Source: Carboxylicivirga agarovorans
Lineage (GTDB): Bacteria; Bacteroidota; Bacteroidia; Bacteroidales; Marinilabiliaceae
Assembly: GCF_050589845.1 (NCBI RefSeq)
Contig: NZ_JBNGPA010000005.1
Span: forward strand, 222,442-286,441
Direction of reading: 5' to 3'
Length of the DNA: 64,000 bases
Shown: positions 33,332-41,695 of the stretch, piece by piece
How the letters are laid out: every line of letters begins with the position of its first letter
Numbering within the stretch: the first letter of the stretch is position 1
Notes under the pieces: model-generated
What the model was told of the DNA's origin: nothing
The model's input: only the letters and a program-made list of their open reading frames with translations
The model's database searches: none
Translations under genes and position numbers: made by a program

Positions 33332-34735
33332 TTATTCGATTACGTTAATTTCTTTGTAGGTGCACATCTTGTTATGCCGGTCACTCATACTAATGGTACC
33401 GCATTTAACAATGTGTTTTCCTTTTGTTCGAAAAATATACTGAATTGTTTCACCTTTTTGTTTAGAACCATCAGGTAACTCCCAATAATAACCATTAGGC
33501 TCGAAGTCTCCAAGGTTAGATTGCAAAGCATCAAGCGTTTGTAATTCACCGACTTTTACCGTATCGGGCACATTAATATAAACCTGAATTTTCTTTTTAA
33601 CATCCTGATAAAAATCGTTAAGCACAAACAGCTCTACATTCTCAATTGTATCAACCAATACTGACTGAACATGGTAAGATCCTGGTTTTTTATACTTATG
33701 AATAACTGTATCTCCTTCTGCTTTGGCTCCATCACCGAAATACCAGACGTACTTTAAGGGTCCTTCGCCTTTCCCATTCATGCGATCGTAAAACCGATAT
33801 GTATAGGTGTTTTCTTTCTGTTTCGTACCAGGACCGAAAATCGGGAACGTATAAGCATATTCGTATAAATTATCATCCCCTTCTTTGTCTGATGCAAAGT
33901 AACCAAACTGCTCACTTTCATCAACATAACAACTAAACTCATTGGCCGGGGTATTAATGCCATTATCCATGGCAATCGGTTTTACCCATTTCCCATCCTT
34001 TTTATAGGTATAAAAAAGATCAAGGCCACCTTCACCACCAAGGCTGTCTGAAGAAAAATAAAGCTTTCCGCTTTCATGATAAAAAGGAAAGTACTCATTA
34101 CCACCGGTATTAATAACTGAACCTAAATTTTCAGCAGGTCCCCATTCCCCCTCTTTTCTTTCAGAAACATACAGGTCGGCCTGGCCATAACCACTTTCCA
34201 TATCAGAGGCAAAGAATAGGTATCGCCCGTCAGGTGAAATGCTGGGATGCGCTGTATTGTAACTTCGTCGTGAGTTAAAAGGTAGGCCTTTTGCCCTGCT
34301 ATAAGCGTTGTCACGTTCTTCTGCCACATAAACACCAAGCAGATTTTCGCTATTCCTCTTCAGGCTCTTTCTATTTTTCAGGTGTACCTCTGTGAAATAC
34401 ACCTCATTACTATCGGGCAGAAAACTAATTGACGCAGTATGGTATTCAGAAAAATAAGATGGTTGATATTGCTTTTCCTCTGTCCAGGTCGAATCCTGGC
34501 GCTGATGCACAGTAAATAAGTTGTAAAAATTTTGATTATCCTGATCAACAGCTTTGCTCAACCAGTTAACGTTTTTATTTGAACTAAAATATAATAATGT
34601 ATCATTAACTGTCGGAGCAATCTCACTTTGATCCGGTTTACAAAATGGTAACTTCTTTACACTTAAACCCTGGGCGGTCATCTGCTGATAACTGCCTAAA
34701 AGTATGATACTGAATATTAAGACTATTTGACGCAT
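33332..34735 (-). CDS. PD40 propeller protein with two PKD domains
   Basis: 467 residues with a signal peptide (about 1-21). Residues 30-290 contain WD40-like PD40 repeats, shown by recurrent PDGRYLFFASD, GKLYFSSD and FGYFASDKEGDDNLY motifs. Two PKD-type beta sandwiches follow: KYVWYFGDGAKAEGD-type near residue 325 and YWELPDGSKQKGE-type near residue 415. PorE/SprE-like proteins of type IX secretion have PD40 repeats plus an OmpA domain, but no OmpA peptidoglycan-binding domain is present here. It is 9 bases downstream of the PorP/SprF gene, so a structural role at the outer membrane beside PorP is plausible. The exact family is uncertain. Confidence 0.82.
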   Translation of the reverse strand: MRQIVLIFSIILLGSYQQMTAQGLSVKKLPFCKPDQSEIAPTVNDTLLYFSSNKNVNWLSKAVDQDNQNFYNLFTVHQRQDSTWTEEKQYQPSYFSEYHTASISFLPDSNEVYFTEVHLKNRKSLKRNSENLLGVYVAEERDNAYSRAKGLPFNSRRSYNTAHPSISPDGRYLFFASDMESGYGQADLYVSERKEGEWGPAENLGSVINTGGNEYFPFYHESGKLYFSSDSLGGEGGLDLFYTYKKDGKWVKPIAMDNGINTPANEFSCYVDESEQFGYFASDKEGDDNLYEYAYTFPIFGPGTKQKENTYTYRFYDRMNGKGEGPLKYVWYFGDGAKAEGDTVIHKYKKPGSYHVQSVLVDTIENVELFVLNDFYQDVKKKIQVYINVPDTVKVGELQTLDALQSNLGDFEPNGYYWELPDGSKQKGETIQYIFRTKGKHIVKCGTISMSDRHNKMCTYKEINVIE

Positions 34736-34744
34736 ACGACCGGT

Positions 34745-35686
34745 TTAAAAGAATTTAGGATTAGGAGTATTGACTTTATATCCGAAATCAAATTGAATGG
34801 CAATTTCGTGCGTACCATCATTATAACTGCTGATATCGCCGGTAGCGTAATCAAGGCTGTATGAAAATCGTAACTGTGGTGTTACCTGGTAAGCAACCAT
34901 TGCAACGAAATCACCTGTTGTGCGATACGCTCCCCCAACCCATAACATATTGTTATAGATCACAGTCGCATTAACATCTATTGACGAATCAAACTCAGGA
35001 TTATAGCGGGCCATAAAACTAGGCTGCAAGTGCCATTTCTTAGACAGGGTAAAAAGATACCCTCCGGTAGCGAGGAAGTTGGCTTTATCAAGAGCAAACT
35101 CATTTAAGCCTCCTTCAACATATGGATTGTAATAAAAGAAGTTTGGAACAGACACACCTAAAAAGAACTTTTGCGAATACCATGCTGTTCCAAAACCAAC
35201 AACAGGCGCAAAATTAGATTCATTGGATGCAAACTCCGGATCTATTGCACCTTCCCCTCCTATTCCGTCAAGAGTGGATACCTCAGTCCAGTTGGCACTG
35301 TAAAAACTACCTCCTCCATTAATACTAAAGGCCAGCTTTTGGTTACCCGACATTCTCAAACGATAGGTATACGACCCAATAAAGCCTGTTTGTTTGTTAA
35401 CTCCGTACTGCTGGTTAAAAACTTCAAGTCCAAGCGCAACATTCTCCTTTCTCAATGGTGAATGCATGCTAAACAGCATTGAACCGGGAGCACCATCTAT
35501 ACCAGCCCATTTTTTCCGATAACCACCATATAGCGATAAAACTTCCCGGTTACCCGAAAATGCGGTATTTAATGCATAACGATTATGCATATACTGGCTC
35601 ATTACAATGTCTTTCTGTGCTGTAAGTGGCAAAAACGAAACAAGCAAGAAAGTTGCGAATACTATAATTCTTAATGCCTTTTTCAT
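34745..35686 (-). CDS. PorP/SprF family type IX secretion partner
   Basis: 313 residues with a signal peptide (about 1-23, ending LTAQ). The mature start KDIVMSQYMHNRYALNTAFSGNREVLSLYGGYRKKW is the characteristic N-terminus of PorP/SprF proteins, and the rest is a beta-barrel pattern with a C-terminal aromatic ending (PNPKFF). These proteins help secrete or hold proteins with a type B sorting domain. Its ATG overlaps the stop of the sorting-domain gene by one base (TAATG), which implies strict coupling between substrate and partner. It does not itself show the core secretion channel. Confidence 0.92.
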   Translation of the reverse strand: MKKALRIIVFATFLLVSFLPLTAQKDIVMSQYMHNRYALNTAFSGNREVLSLYGGYRKKWAGIDGAPGSMLFSMHSPLRKENVALGLEVFNQQYGVNKQTGFIGSYTYRLRMSGNQKLAFSINGGGSFYSANWTEVSTLDGIGGEGAIDPEFASNESNFAPVVGFGTAWYSQKFFLGVSVPNFFYYNPYVEGGLNEFALDKANFLATGGYLFTLSKKWHLQPSFMARYNPEFDSSIDVNATVIYNNMLWVGGAYRTTGDFVAMVAYQVTPQLRFSYSLDYATGDISSYNDGTHEIAIQFDFGYKVNTPNPKFF

Positions 35687-37458
35687 TATTTGCTTCCTTT
35701 AATGATTAAGTAACTCTTGATTGGGTCGATATTGTCACCTTCAAAAATATAGTAGTAGGTACCATCTTCCTTTTTACCATCGTCTTTTATTCCATCCCAC
35801 CCCAATGCTGTTTCCTCGGTCTGCATAAAATCAACTGCCTTATAAATGACCTTACCTGTAACATCAAAAATGGTCAATTTATTATTGATTACATTGTCTG
35901 CCCCACCAATGATAAAATAATCATTCACCGTATCGCCGTTGGGCGAGAAGCCATTGGTCTCATACATTCCTTTATTTTCGAATACCAGTTCATCTGCTTC
36001 CTCAAAATCAGAACAATATTCGCCATTTGAAACTGTCCATCTAAAACTATATTTTCCGGTTTCTATACCATTAACAGAAGTTATAGGGGCTTCAGGACTT
36101 ACAATTGTTGGGCTGGAAGATGGAAATTCAAGGGCTTCCCACTTTCCTGTCATTCCGTTCACTATGGGCTCTGCCTTCAGTTCTATCTCTTTAGCATGAT
36201 ATACTACATCAACATCAGTTAAAATAGAACTTTCAGGCACCTTATAAAATTCGACCTGAACCTGCGCCTCTCCCATACAAGTAGGATTATCAATAACAAA
36301 TTCAGTTAATTTGAGCGTATAGGACTCATAGAACTGCTGGTCATTATCATTGACATAAATAGCAGACTTATCATCATTGACATCATCAAAATAAATCCCA
36401 CTACCGTTTAGATCTATGACCGACCATGACCCGGAATTAGTCATTGTATTCGATATTTGACCATCTAAAGTAGTTTCAGTCCCGCAAACCGGACTACCAA
36501 CTACTCCGGCAGAAGGCATTGGTTTTGAATCAACCTGTAAAGCAAATGTTTCATTAATATCTGCCATACACTCTTCCGAATCGCTTAATGAAATGATGGT
36601 ATAGGTAGTATTGCCATCAGGAAAGAGTTCTATCTGACCACTGGCAGATGCCTGCGTGTGGGTTTCACGCATCCCTTGATCATCTTCATAGACTACCTTA
36701 ATATCGTAGCGATTTGCTGCATTTCCTTCTACATTTATAAAAACCTGCTCGTCGCTACAAATACGATCATCGGAAATAGTGAATGTGGCGCTTGGTTCCG
36801 GAACTTCTGTAATATCAAAGTTCTTTGTATCAAACTGATCCTTACAGGCTCCATTGATCACTTTATAAATAATATCAAAGTTACCTGCTGCATCAGCTTT
36901 AAACGTAGCCGCCATTTCATCTTTTGATAAAAAGCTTCCTGTACCTGTTGCTGTATAATCCCATATTACTTCAGTGTAATCACCACCCGGATCTGCACTT
37001 AATGTTATTTCGGTGCGACACGTTGTAACATCAGGGCTAAGCACAGGTATGGGCTTAGTGTAATAGGCTATATCAATTTGCTCTTCCTCAATGACAACCC
37101 CGTTAACTTTATAGATGATCTCAGCAAATTCACTAAGATTGACATCGTACATACTTGTAACTTTAAAATAGCCACTTCCAGAGAAAGTCACAATTTTACT
37201 ATCTGTCGCATCTACGTATGGATCGCCGGTAAATGGAATATCAATAAATTTCTCAGGGTTACCATCACCCTCGGGGTCCACTTCATAGGAATAATCGTAT
37301 TCCCCAGATCCAAAAAATACCAAGGTAACGGTAACTTGCTGAACCCCACAAATTTCTGCTTTTTCAACTGAAACGGTTATTGTCGGCTTTTGCGCATATA
37401 ATTCATCTACTCCCGTCCAAATCAGAAGTACAAAAACAATTAGTAGATATTTTCTCAT
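35686..37458 (-). CDS. Secreted protein with type B gliding-motility-associated C-terminal domain
   Basis: 590 residues: signal peptide (1-22), several PKD/Ig-like segments with recurring conserved strands over residues 25-490, then a C-terminal type B sorting domain of about 85 residues with GFSPNGDTVNDYF, LTIFDVTGKVIYK, WDGIKDDGKKEDGTYYYIF and a final short basic tail. This matches the CHU_C/TIGR04131 signal recognised by the type IX secretion system. It is the first gene of a minus-strand operon with PorP/SprF immediately after, which supports export and surface attachment through that partner. The adhesive or other activity of the N-terminal part is unknown. The region upstream (37459-37817) contains no gene. 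Confidence 0.9.
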   Translation of the reverse strand: MRKYLLIVFVLLIWTGVDELYAQKPTITVSVEKAEICGVQQVTVTLVFFGSGEYDYSYEVDPEGDGNPEKFIDIPFTGDPYVDATDSKIVTFSGSGYFKVTSMYDVNLSEFAEIIYKVNGVVIEEEQIDIAYYTKPIPVLSPDVTTCRTEITLSADPGGDYTEVIWDYTATGTGSFLSKDEMAATFKADAAGNFDIIYKVINGACKDQFDTKNFDITEVPEPSATFTISDDRICSDEQVFINVEGNAANRYDIKVVYEDDQGMRETHTQASASGQIELFPDGNTTYTIISLSDSEECMADINETFALQVDSKPMPSAGVVGSPVCGTETTLDGQISNTMTNSGSWSVIDLNGSGIYFDDVNDDKSAIYVNDNDQQFYESYTLKLTEFVIDNPTCMGEAQVQVEFYKVPESSILTDVDVVYHAKEIELKAEPIVNGMTGKWEALEFPSSSPTIVSPEAPITSVNGIETGKYSFRWTVSNGEYCSDFEEADELVFENKGMYETNGFSPNGDTVNDYFIIGGADNVINNKLTIFDVTGKVIYKAVDFMQTEETALGWDGIKDDGKKEDGTYYYIFEGDNIDPIKSYLIIKGSK

Positions 37459-37770
37459 CCCATTAATATTGTTAGCAAACGTAATTCCCCAAACCTGCTC
37501 AACAATGAAGCATTATACGCCTGATAATTAATAATGTTCCACCTCTCACAAACATAATTAAAAATTAGCGAACTAAGATTATTTTAACCACCAACAAGCA
37601 TAGCTTGACATTAAAAAAGACGAAGTTCATCAAAAAAAAAAGGTACAGCTTCAATCTAAACGCCAGTAATCAATATTTGTTTTTCTCAACAATCAATAAA
37701 TAATTGTTAAGTCCATTACTATAATTGAGGGAGCATTTTAAACGTCTACGTGCTAATGACGTACTTCAAT

Positions 37771-37795
37771 AAAAAAGGCTGCCATTGGCAGCCTT
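37771..37795 (-). terminator. Terminator of the greA-HIT operon
   Basis: AAGGCTGCC (37775-37783) pairs with GGCAGCCTT (37787-37795), with a 3-base loop and a U-run on the minus strand. It sits 22 bases after the HIT gene stop. The rest of 37459-37817 is AT-rich and shows nothing I can name. Confidence 0.8.
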
Positions 37796-37817
37796 CCATA
37801 TATGTTGTTTTAATTCT

Positions 37818-38210
37818 CTATAGTGCTTTTCTTATTGAGTCGGCAATATGTTCAAACTCCTCTTTTTTAAGTTCCAACTTTGGATTTCTGAAGTTAATAT
37901 CCGCTTCACTATTCATTGGAATCAAATGAATATGTGCATGAGGCACCTCCAGCCCCAATACCGCAACGCCTACACGTTTACAATCAATAACCTTCTTTTG
38001 GGCAACAGCAATTTTCTTGGCAAAGACATTCATATCAGCCAATAAATCGTCTTCCAGATCAAAGAGATAATCTGTTTCCTGCTTAGGTACAACCAGGGTA
38101 TGACCTAAGGCTAGCGGATTAATATCCAGGAAGGCAAAAAAACGATCGTCTTCGGCTATTTTATAACATGGAATTTCTCCGTTGATAATCTTTGTAAAAA
38201 TGGTAGGCAT
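37818..38210 (-). CDS. HIT-family nucleotide hydrolase
   Basis: 130 residues, the standard size of a histidine-triad protein. The triad HAHIHLIP (HxHxH, residues 98-102 region) holds the nucleophilic histidine, and the N-terminal TKIINGEIPCYKIAED start is typical of Hint-like members. HIT proteins cleave phosphoramidates or AMP-lysine-type bonds on nucleotides. It follows greA at an 11-base gap on the same strand, a common arrangement in Bacteroidetes. The precise substrate is unknown. Confidence 0.9.
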   Translation of the reverse strand: MPTIFTKIINGEIPCYKIAEDDRFFAFLDINPLALGHTLVVPKQETDYLFDLEDDLLADMNVFAKKIAVAQKKVIDCKRVGVAVLGLEVPHAHIHLIPMNSEADINFRNPKLELKKEEFEHIADSIRKAL

Positions 38211-38221
38211 GGCATTAGCTC

Positions 38222-38686
38222 TTAAATTGATATCTCAACAATTTCAAAGGTCATCATTCCTGAAGGCACTTTAATCTCAACCTGGTCTCCTACTTCTTTT
38301 CCCAATAATCCTTTTGCAATCGGTGTTGAAATAGATATTTTTCCTTCTTTTAAGTTAGCTTCACTCTCCGGAACCAAGGTATATGTCATGGTTGCTTTAT
38401 TCTTCAGATTTTTAATCTTCACTTTATTAAGCAGCTGTACTTTAGATGTATCTATACGCGACTCATCAATGATTCGGCTATTGGCAATTGTATCCTGAAG
38501 CTTTGCAATCCGCATCTCTAAAAGCCCCTGTGCTTCTTTTGCAGCATCATACTCAGCATTCTCCGACAAATCTCCCTTGTCACGAGCCTCTGCAATTTGC
38601 TTTGAAATAGATGGACGTTCATAAGTTTCTAACTGATGTAATTCCTCTCTCAGCTTCTTTAAGCCTGCTTCGGTTATATATTTCAT
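38222..38686 (-). CDS. greA: Transcription elongation factor GreA
   Basis: 154 residues, close to the usual 157. The N-terminal coiled coil contains the acidic tip EARDKGDLSENAEYDAAKE, which enters the RNA polymerase secondary channel and stimulates cleavage of the backtracked transcript, and the C-terminal FKBP-like domain follows (ISISTPIAKGLLGKEVGD). Conserved features are complete. It is the first gene of a two-gene operon with the HIT protein. Confidence 0.96.
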   Translation of the reverse strand: MKYITEAGLKKLREELHQLETYERPSISKQIAEARDKGDLSENAEYDAAKEAQGLLEMRIAKLQDTIANSRIIDESRIDTSKVQLLNKVKIKNLKNKATMTYTLVPESEANLKEGKISISTPIAKGLLGKEVGDQVEIKVPSGMMTFEIVEISI

Positions 38687-38835
38687 AATCTTCCTCCTAA
38701 TTCAATTATCGTCAATTATATAAAAAAATAAAAGAATCCCGATTTCCCGGAACTCTTTGATACAAATATATGAAAGTTATCATTAAGTTCAAAAGCCCAA
38801 CTTCAAATCAGGCATATGCCATAGCTGCGCTTCAC

Positions 38836-39249
38836 TTATTCATAAGGACGCTTTAAAATCTCAGAATAAATAACAGCTTGTCGTAAATCAATCTGCTCTT
38901 TATCAAACTCAAAACCTTCCGACTCCTCATCAATAGAAACTAATTTCACAGGCTCTTCCTTTGCGTGTTCGGTCTTTTTAAGCACCTCTTTTTTTTGCAT
39001 ATGCAAAGGCATCTCTTTTTTTACCACTTTGGGCTCCTGTACGACAGGCTGTGGCTTTGGCTTTGGATTCTGAAAAAGCTCCCTTAACTCTTCAAAAACA
39101 TCCTCTTCACCCATCGACTCTGTTTCAGGTCGCATTGGTTCATCAGGTGCCTGCATTGGTCGTTTAGACTGCTTCTGCTTTTTATAAGCACTAAAGATAA
39201 GAGCGGCCAGCATGGCCAGTATATATAAAATATTACCTATATCGTCCAT
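38836..39249 (-). CDS. Small single-pass membrane protein
   Basis: 137 residues from ATG 39249; the frame is also open to a TTG two codons upstream. One hydrophobic helix at residues 5-22 (GNILYILAMLAALIFSA) is followed by a positively charged KKQKQSKRP stop-transfer segment. The remainder is a charged, low-complexity cytoplasmic tail rich in Pro, Glu and Lys. No domain is recognised. The shape resembles the single-helix anchors encoded near cell-division genes, but no such genes are nearby. It lies upstream of greA on the same strand, with a gap of about 150 bases. Confidence 0.6.
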   Translation of the reverse strand: MDDIGNILYILAMLAALIFSAYKKQKQSKRPMQAPDEPMRPETESMGEEDVFEELRELFQNPKPKPQPVVQEPKVVKKEMPLHMQKKEVLKKTEHAKEEPVKLVSIDEESEGFEFDKEQIDLRQAVIYSEILKRPYE

Positions 39250-39434
39250 TTCCAATCAATTTGATTATTGCACCAAATTACCAATTTTTAAACGAAGAAT
39301 CACACTTATGATCAAACAATCATTATTTTCGTCCTTTTTAAATTTAGTAAAATAACCTGTTGACATTACATTCGCCCAAATATTAATAACAATAAAACGG
39401 CAAGTATTGCGTTAAATCGATAAAGAAATTATTC

Positions 39435-39866
39435 ATGAAGAGACTGCTTATATTATTTATTCTTCCACTACTTACCATTCACTGTAGTAAAGATTCTGAC
39501 ATTATTCCCAACGTCAGGTTTATAGCCACCGTTGACATAGTGCCTCAGTATTCGGGTAAGAGCCTTTTCATTATAATGCCCGACGGAAGAAACCAGATTG
39601 TTGGTGTTAACGGAGTTGTAGTTTGGAATGGTGGTGGCGACACCTACTATGCCTTTGACAGAACCTGCACCCATTCTCATGATGGTGGCAAATTACACTT
39701 TGTTGAAATCATAGAAGATGGCAACCCAATTGTACGATGCCCTGAATGTGGTTCTGAATATTTAGTGGCAACTGAGTATGGCGATATTGTAAAAGGTCCT
39801 GCCGTTCACGCCCTGAAAGCATACCCCACTTCATACAACAATGGACAACTAACGATACGGAATTGA
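39435..39866 (+). CDS. Rieske-like lipoprotein with an altered cluster motif
   Basis: 143 residues. The N-terminus looks like a lipoprotein signal with Cys17 in LLTIHCSK, although His at -1 is atypical for a lipobox. Rieske proteins bind a [2Fe-2S] cluster through CxH ... CxxH. The first pair is present as CTH at 78-80, but the second reads CPECGSEYL, so Cys102 and Cys105 occupy the positions of the CxxH pair and the second histidine is replaced by cysteine. The cluster could be bound by three cysteines and one histidine, or by none. The protein would be periplasmic and tethered to a membrane. It is encoded alone and ends in a strong terminator. Confidence 0.72.
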   Translation: MKRLLILFILPLLTIHCSKDSDIIPNVRFIATVDIVPQYSGKSLFIIMPDGRNQIVGVNGVVVWNGGGDTYYAFDRTCTHSHDGGKLHFVEIIEDGNPIVRCPECGSEYLVATEYGDIVKGPAVHALKAYPTSYNNGQLTIRN

Positions 39867-39962
39867 TTTTTTGGCATAGCTTTTGCAATACAATTAGTAC
39901 CTATCAGTAATTCAACATACTGTAGTTGAGCAAATTTATAATTGCTTGTTACGTTCCCCAAC

Positions 39963-39994
39963 AATGCCTCGATATAATTGCGAGGCATTTTTTT
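39963..39994 (+). terminator. Terminator after the Rieske-like gene
   Basis: AATGCCTCG (39963-39971) pairs with CGAGGCATT (39981-39989) across a 9-base loop, with a continuous T-run to 39994. Confidence 0.9.
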
Positions 39995-40052
39995 ATACCC
40001 TTACTAAAGGGTAATATTTTAGTACTTTAAACATGGGGGGCAGACCCGATGA

Positions 40053-40997
40053 TCACCACGGAAGTTTTGCCAGATCAACATTCCCTCCGGTTAACACGAT
40101 ACCAGTCTTTTTATTTTTAAACAATGGCTTATTCTCTAACACCACAGCCAAAGGAACAGCTGATGAAGGTTCAACAATTATTTTCATGCGCTCCCATATC
40201 ATCCGCATCGCCTCTGCTATACTTGCTTCACCAACTGTGATAATATCATCCACCTTGTCTCTGATAATTTCGAAGGTGAGTGAGCCAAGCGATGTACGCA
40301 ATCCATCGGCAATTGTATCGGGATTAACCACGGGCTGAAAAATCCCACTTTTAAAAGACCTGTAGGCATCATCGGCATTAGCCGGTTCACCTGCTATAAT
40401 TTTCACATCAGGAAACTGTTCTTTGATGTATGTGGCTGTTCCGCTTAACAAACCACCTCCTCCAACGGGAGTCATGACTATATCGAGGTCTTTATGCCGC
40501 TGCATCAGTTCCAAAGAGGCAGTGCCCTGCCCGCATATCACTTCCCACTGATTATACGGATGGACCATTGTAGCGCCTGTTTTTAGCACCACTTCTTCCA
40601 GGGTCTTTTCACGCGCTTCTAATGTCGCCTGACAAAATGTAATCTGTGCTCCATACCCAGCCACAGCCTTCTTTTTGATCTCAGGTGCATTTTCAGGCAT
40701 TACAATATGCGCAGCAATACCATTTATTTTAGCTGCCAGGGCAAGTGCAGCTGCATGATTACCCGATGAATGTGTAGCAACACCATTCATTTTGGCAGCT
40801 TCACTCAGAGACAAAACCGCGTTAGTTGCTCCCCGGTACTTAAAGGCCCCCACCTTTTGCAGATTCTCACATTTAAAATAAAGTTCAGTATCACAAATGT
40901 CATTTATACTCTGACTGGTTAATACTGGTGTCTGATGCACCAGGCCCTTAATCCGTTCGTAGGCATTTATGATATCAGATGATGCAGGACATTTCAT
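40053..40997 (-). CDS. PLP-dependent serine/threonine dehydratase or serine racemase
   Basis: 314 residues of the fold-type II PLP family. The Schiff-base lysine is Lys53 in KVGAFKYRGATNA, and the glycine-rich phosphate-binding loop is TPVGGGGLLSG near residue 180. It has no C-terminal ACT-like regulatory domain, so it resembles catabolic threonine dehydratase or serine racemase rather than biosynthetic IlvA. Products would be 2-oxobutyrate or pyruvate with ammonia, or D-serine. It starts 6 bases upstream of a DUF2007 gene stop on the same strand. The exact substrate is not determined. Confidence 0.85.
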   Translation of the reverse strand: MKCPASSDIINAYERIKGLVHQTPVLTSQSINDICDTELYFKCENLQKVGAFKYRGATNAVLSLSEAAKMNGVATHSSGNHAAALALAAKINGIAAHIVMPENAPEIKKKAVAGYGAQITFCQATLEAREKTLEEVVLKTGATMVHPYNQWEVICGQGTASLELMQRHKDLDIVMTPVGGGGLLSGTATYIKEQFPDVKIIAGEPANADDAYRSFKSGIFQPVVNPDTIADGLRTSLGSLTFEIIRDKVDDIITVGEASIAEAMRMIWERMKIIVEPSSAVPLAVVLENKPLFKNKKTGIVLTGGNVDLAKLPW

Positions 40998-41003
40998 GTA
41001 TAA

Positions 41004-41234
41004 TTACTTCTTAAGTTCGCTTAAAAATTTATCTACAATTGGCCTGGCCCTATGGGCATCCTTGCTAAAAACAAACAGATCAACCGAAGAAGGTGTTCCG
41101 GCAACAAATCCGGCTGACACACCTGATTCAAAATCATTTTTAATCATGGATTCTATACCATTATCAGCCAGTATATTCTTAAGGTGTGAAACAGTTAATT
41201 CTGTATCTGAATAAATATTGATCAGGTCTTCCAT
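41004..41234 (-). CDS. DUF2007 putative signal-transducing protein
   Basis: 76 residues from ATG 41234; an upstream in-frame ATG would add 18 residues lacking the domain. It contains the DUF2007 pattern: an N-terminal INIYSDTELTVSHLKNILADNGI strand-helix unit, then SSVDLFVFSKDAHRARPIVDKFL. Such proteins are short, soluble, and thought to bind signals or be linked to transport regulation, but no activity is established. It lies 6 bases upstream of the dehydratase start, on the same strand. Confidence 0.8.
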   Translation of the reverse strand: MEDLINIYSDTELTVSHLKNILADNGIESMIKNDFESGVSAGFVAGTPSSVDLFVFSKDAHRARPIVDKFLSELKK

Positions 41235-41456
41235 TATAAACTGATTTAAGTTAAACATGTAAATATAGGTTCCCAATAAAGGTATCATAAATAGAGAAGT
41301 TTACAAAAGTCATATGAATGCAGTTGAACAAGCGATGATCTTATACATTAAAGGTCCATTAACAACTATTAACCCTAAATAATAAGCATTTAAGTGATTA
41401 CGGTCAAAAACGGCACATATTTTGAAATTCTATACCCTGAATTTAATTGAACGCCT

Positions 41457-41552
41457 ATGACACGGGTAGAAAAAACAGCATATTATCTGACGCTTATTTG
41501 CGGATTGACCACAATAGCTATTTTATCGATCATTATTATACTATCGATATAA
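41457..41552 (+). CDS. Possible 31-residue membrane peptide
   Basis: ATG 41457 to TAA 41552 encodes MTRVEKTAYYLTLICG and then a strongly hydrophobic run, LTTIAILSIIIILSI. That is a basic start followed by a single membrane helix, the design of small inner-membrane subunits. A second overlapping frame, 71 residues from 41447, is less protein-like. The region 41235-41695 otherwise shows no gene. The upstream -7 match is weak (ATATTTTG at 41417-41424). It could be chance. Confidence 0.3.
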   Translation: MTRVEKTAYYLTLICGLTTIAILSIIIILSI

Positions 41553-41695
41553 GACGGGAAAAAATATTCTCCCTAAAAGGGCCAATGAGAAAGGTCACAA
41601 AACACGGAATCTATTTACCATACATTTTGCGACCTATGACAATTCTTGCGCTCATTGCCTGAAGCTAAGATGACAGACAACCACATAATAATAAA

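Noticed and set aside
41447..41662. 71-codon plus-strand frame in the gap after DUF2007
   Set aside because: Composition is not protein-like and it overlaps the more plausible 31-residue membrane frame in another phase. Neither is well supported.
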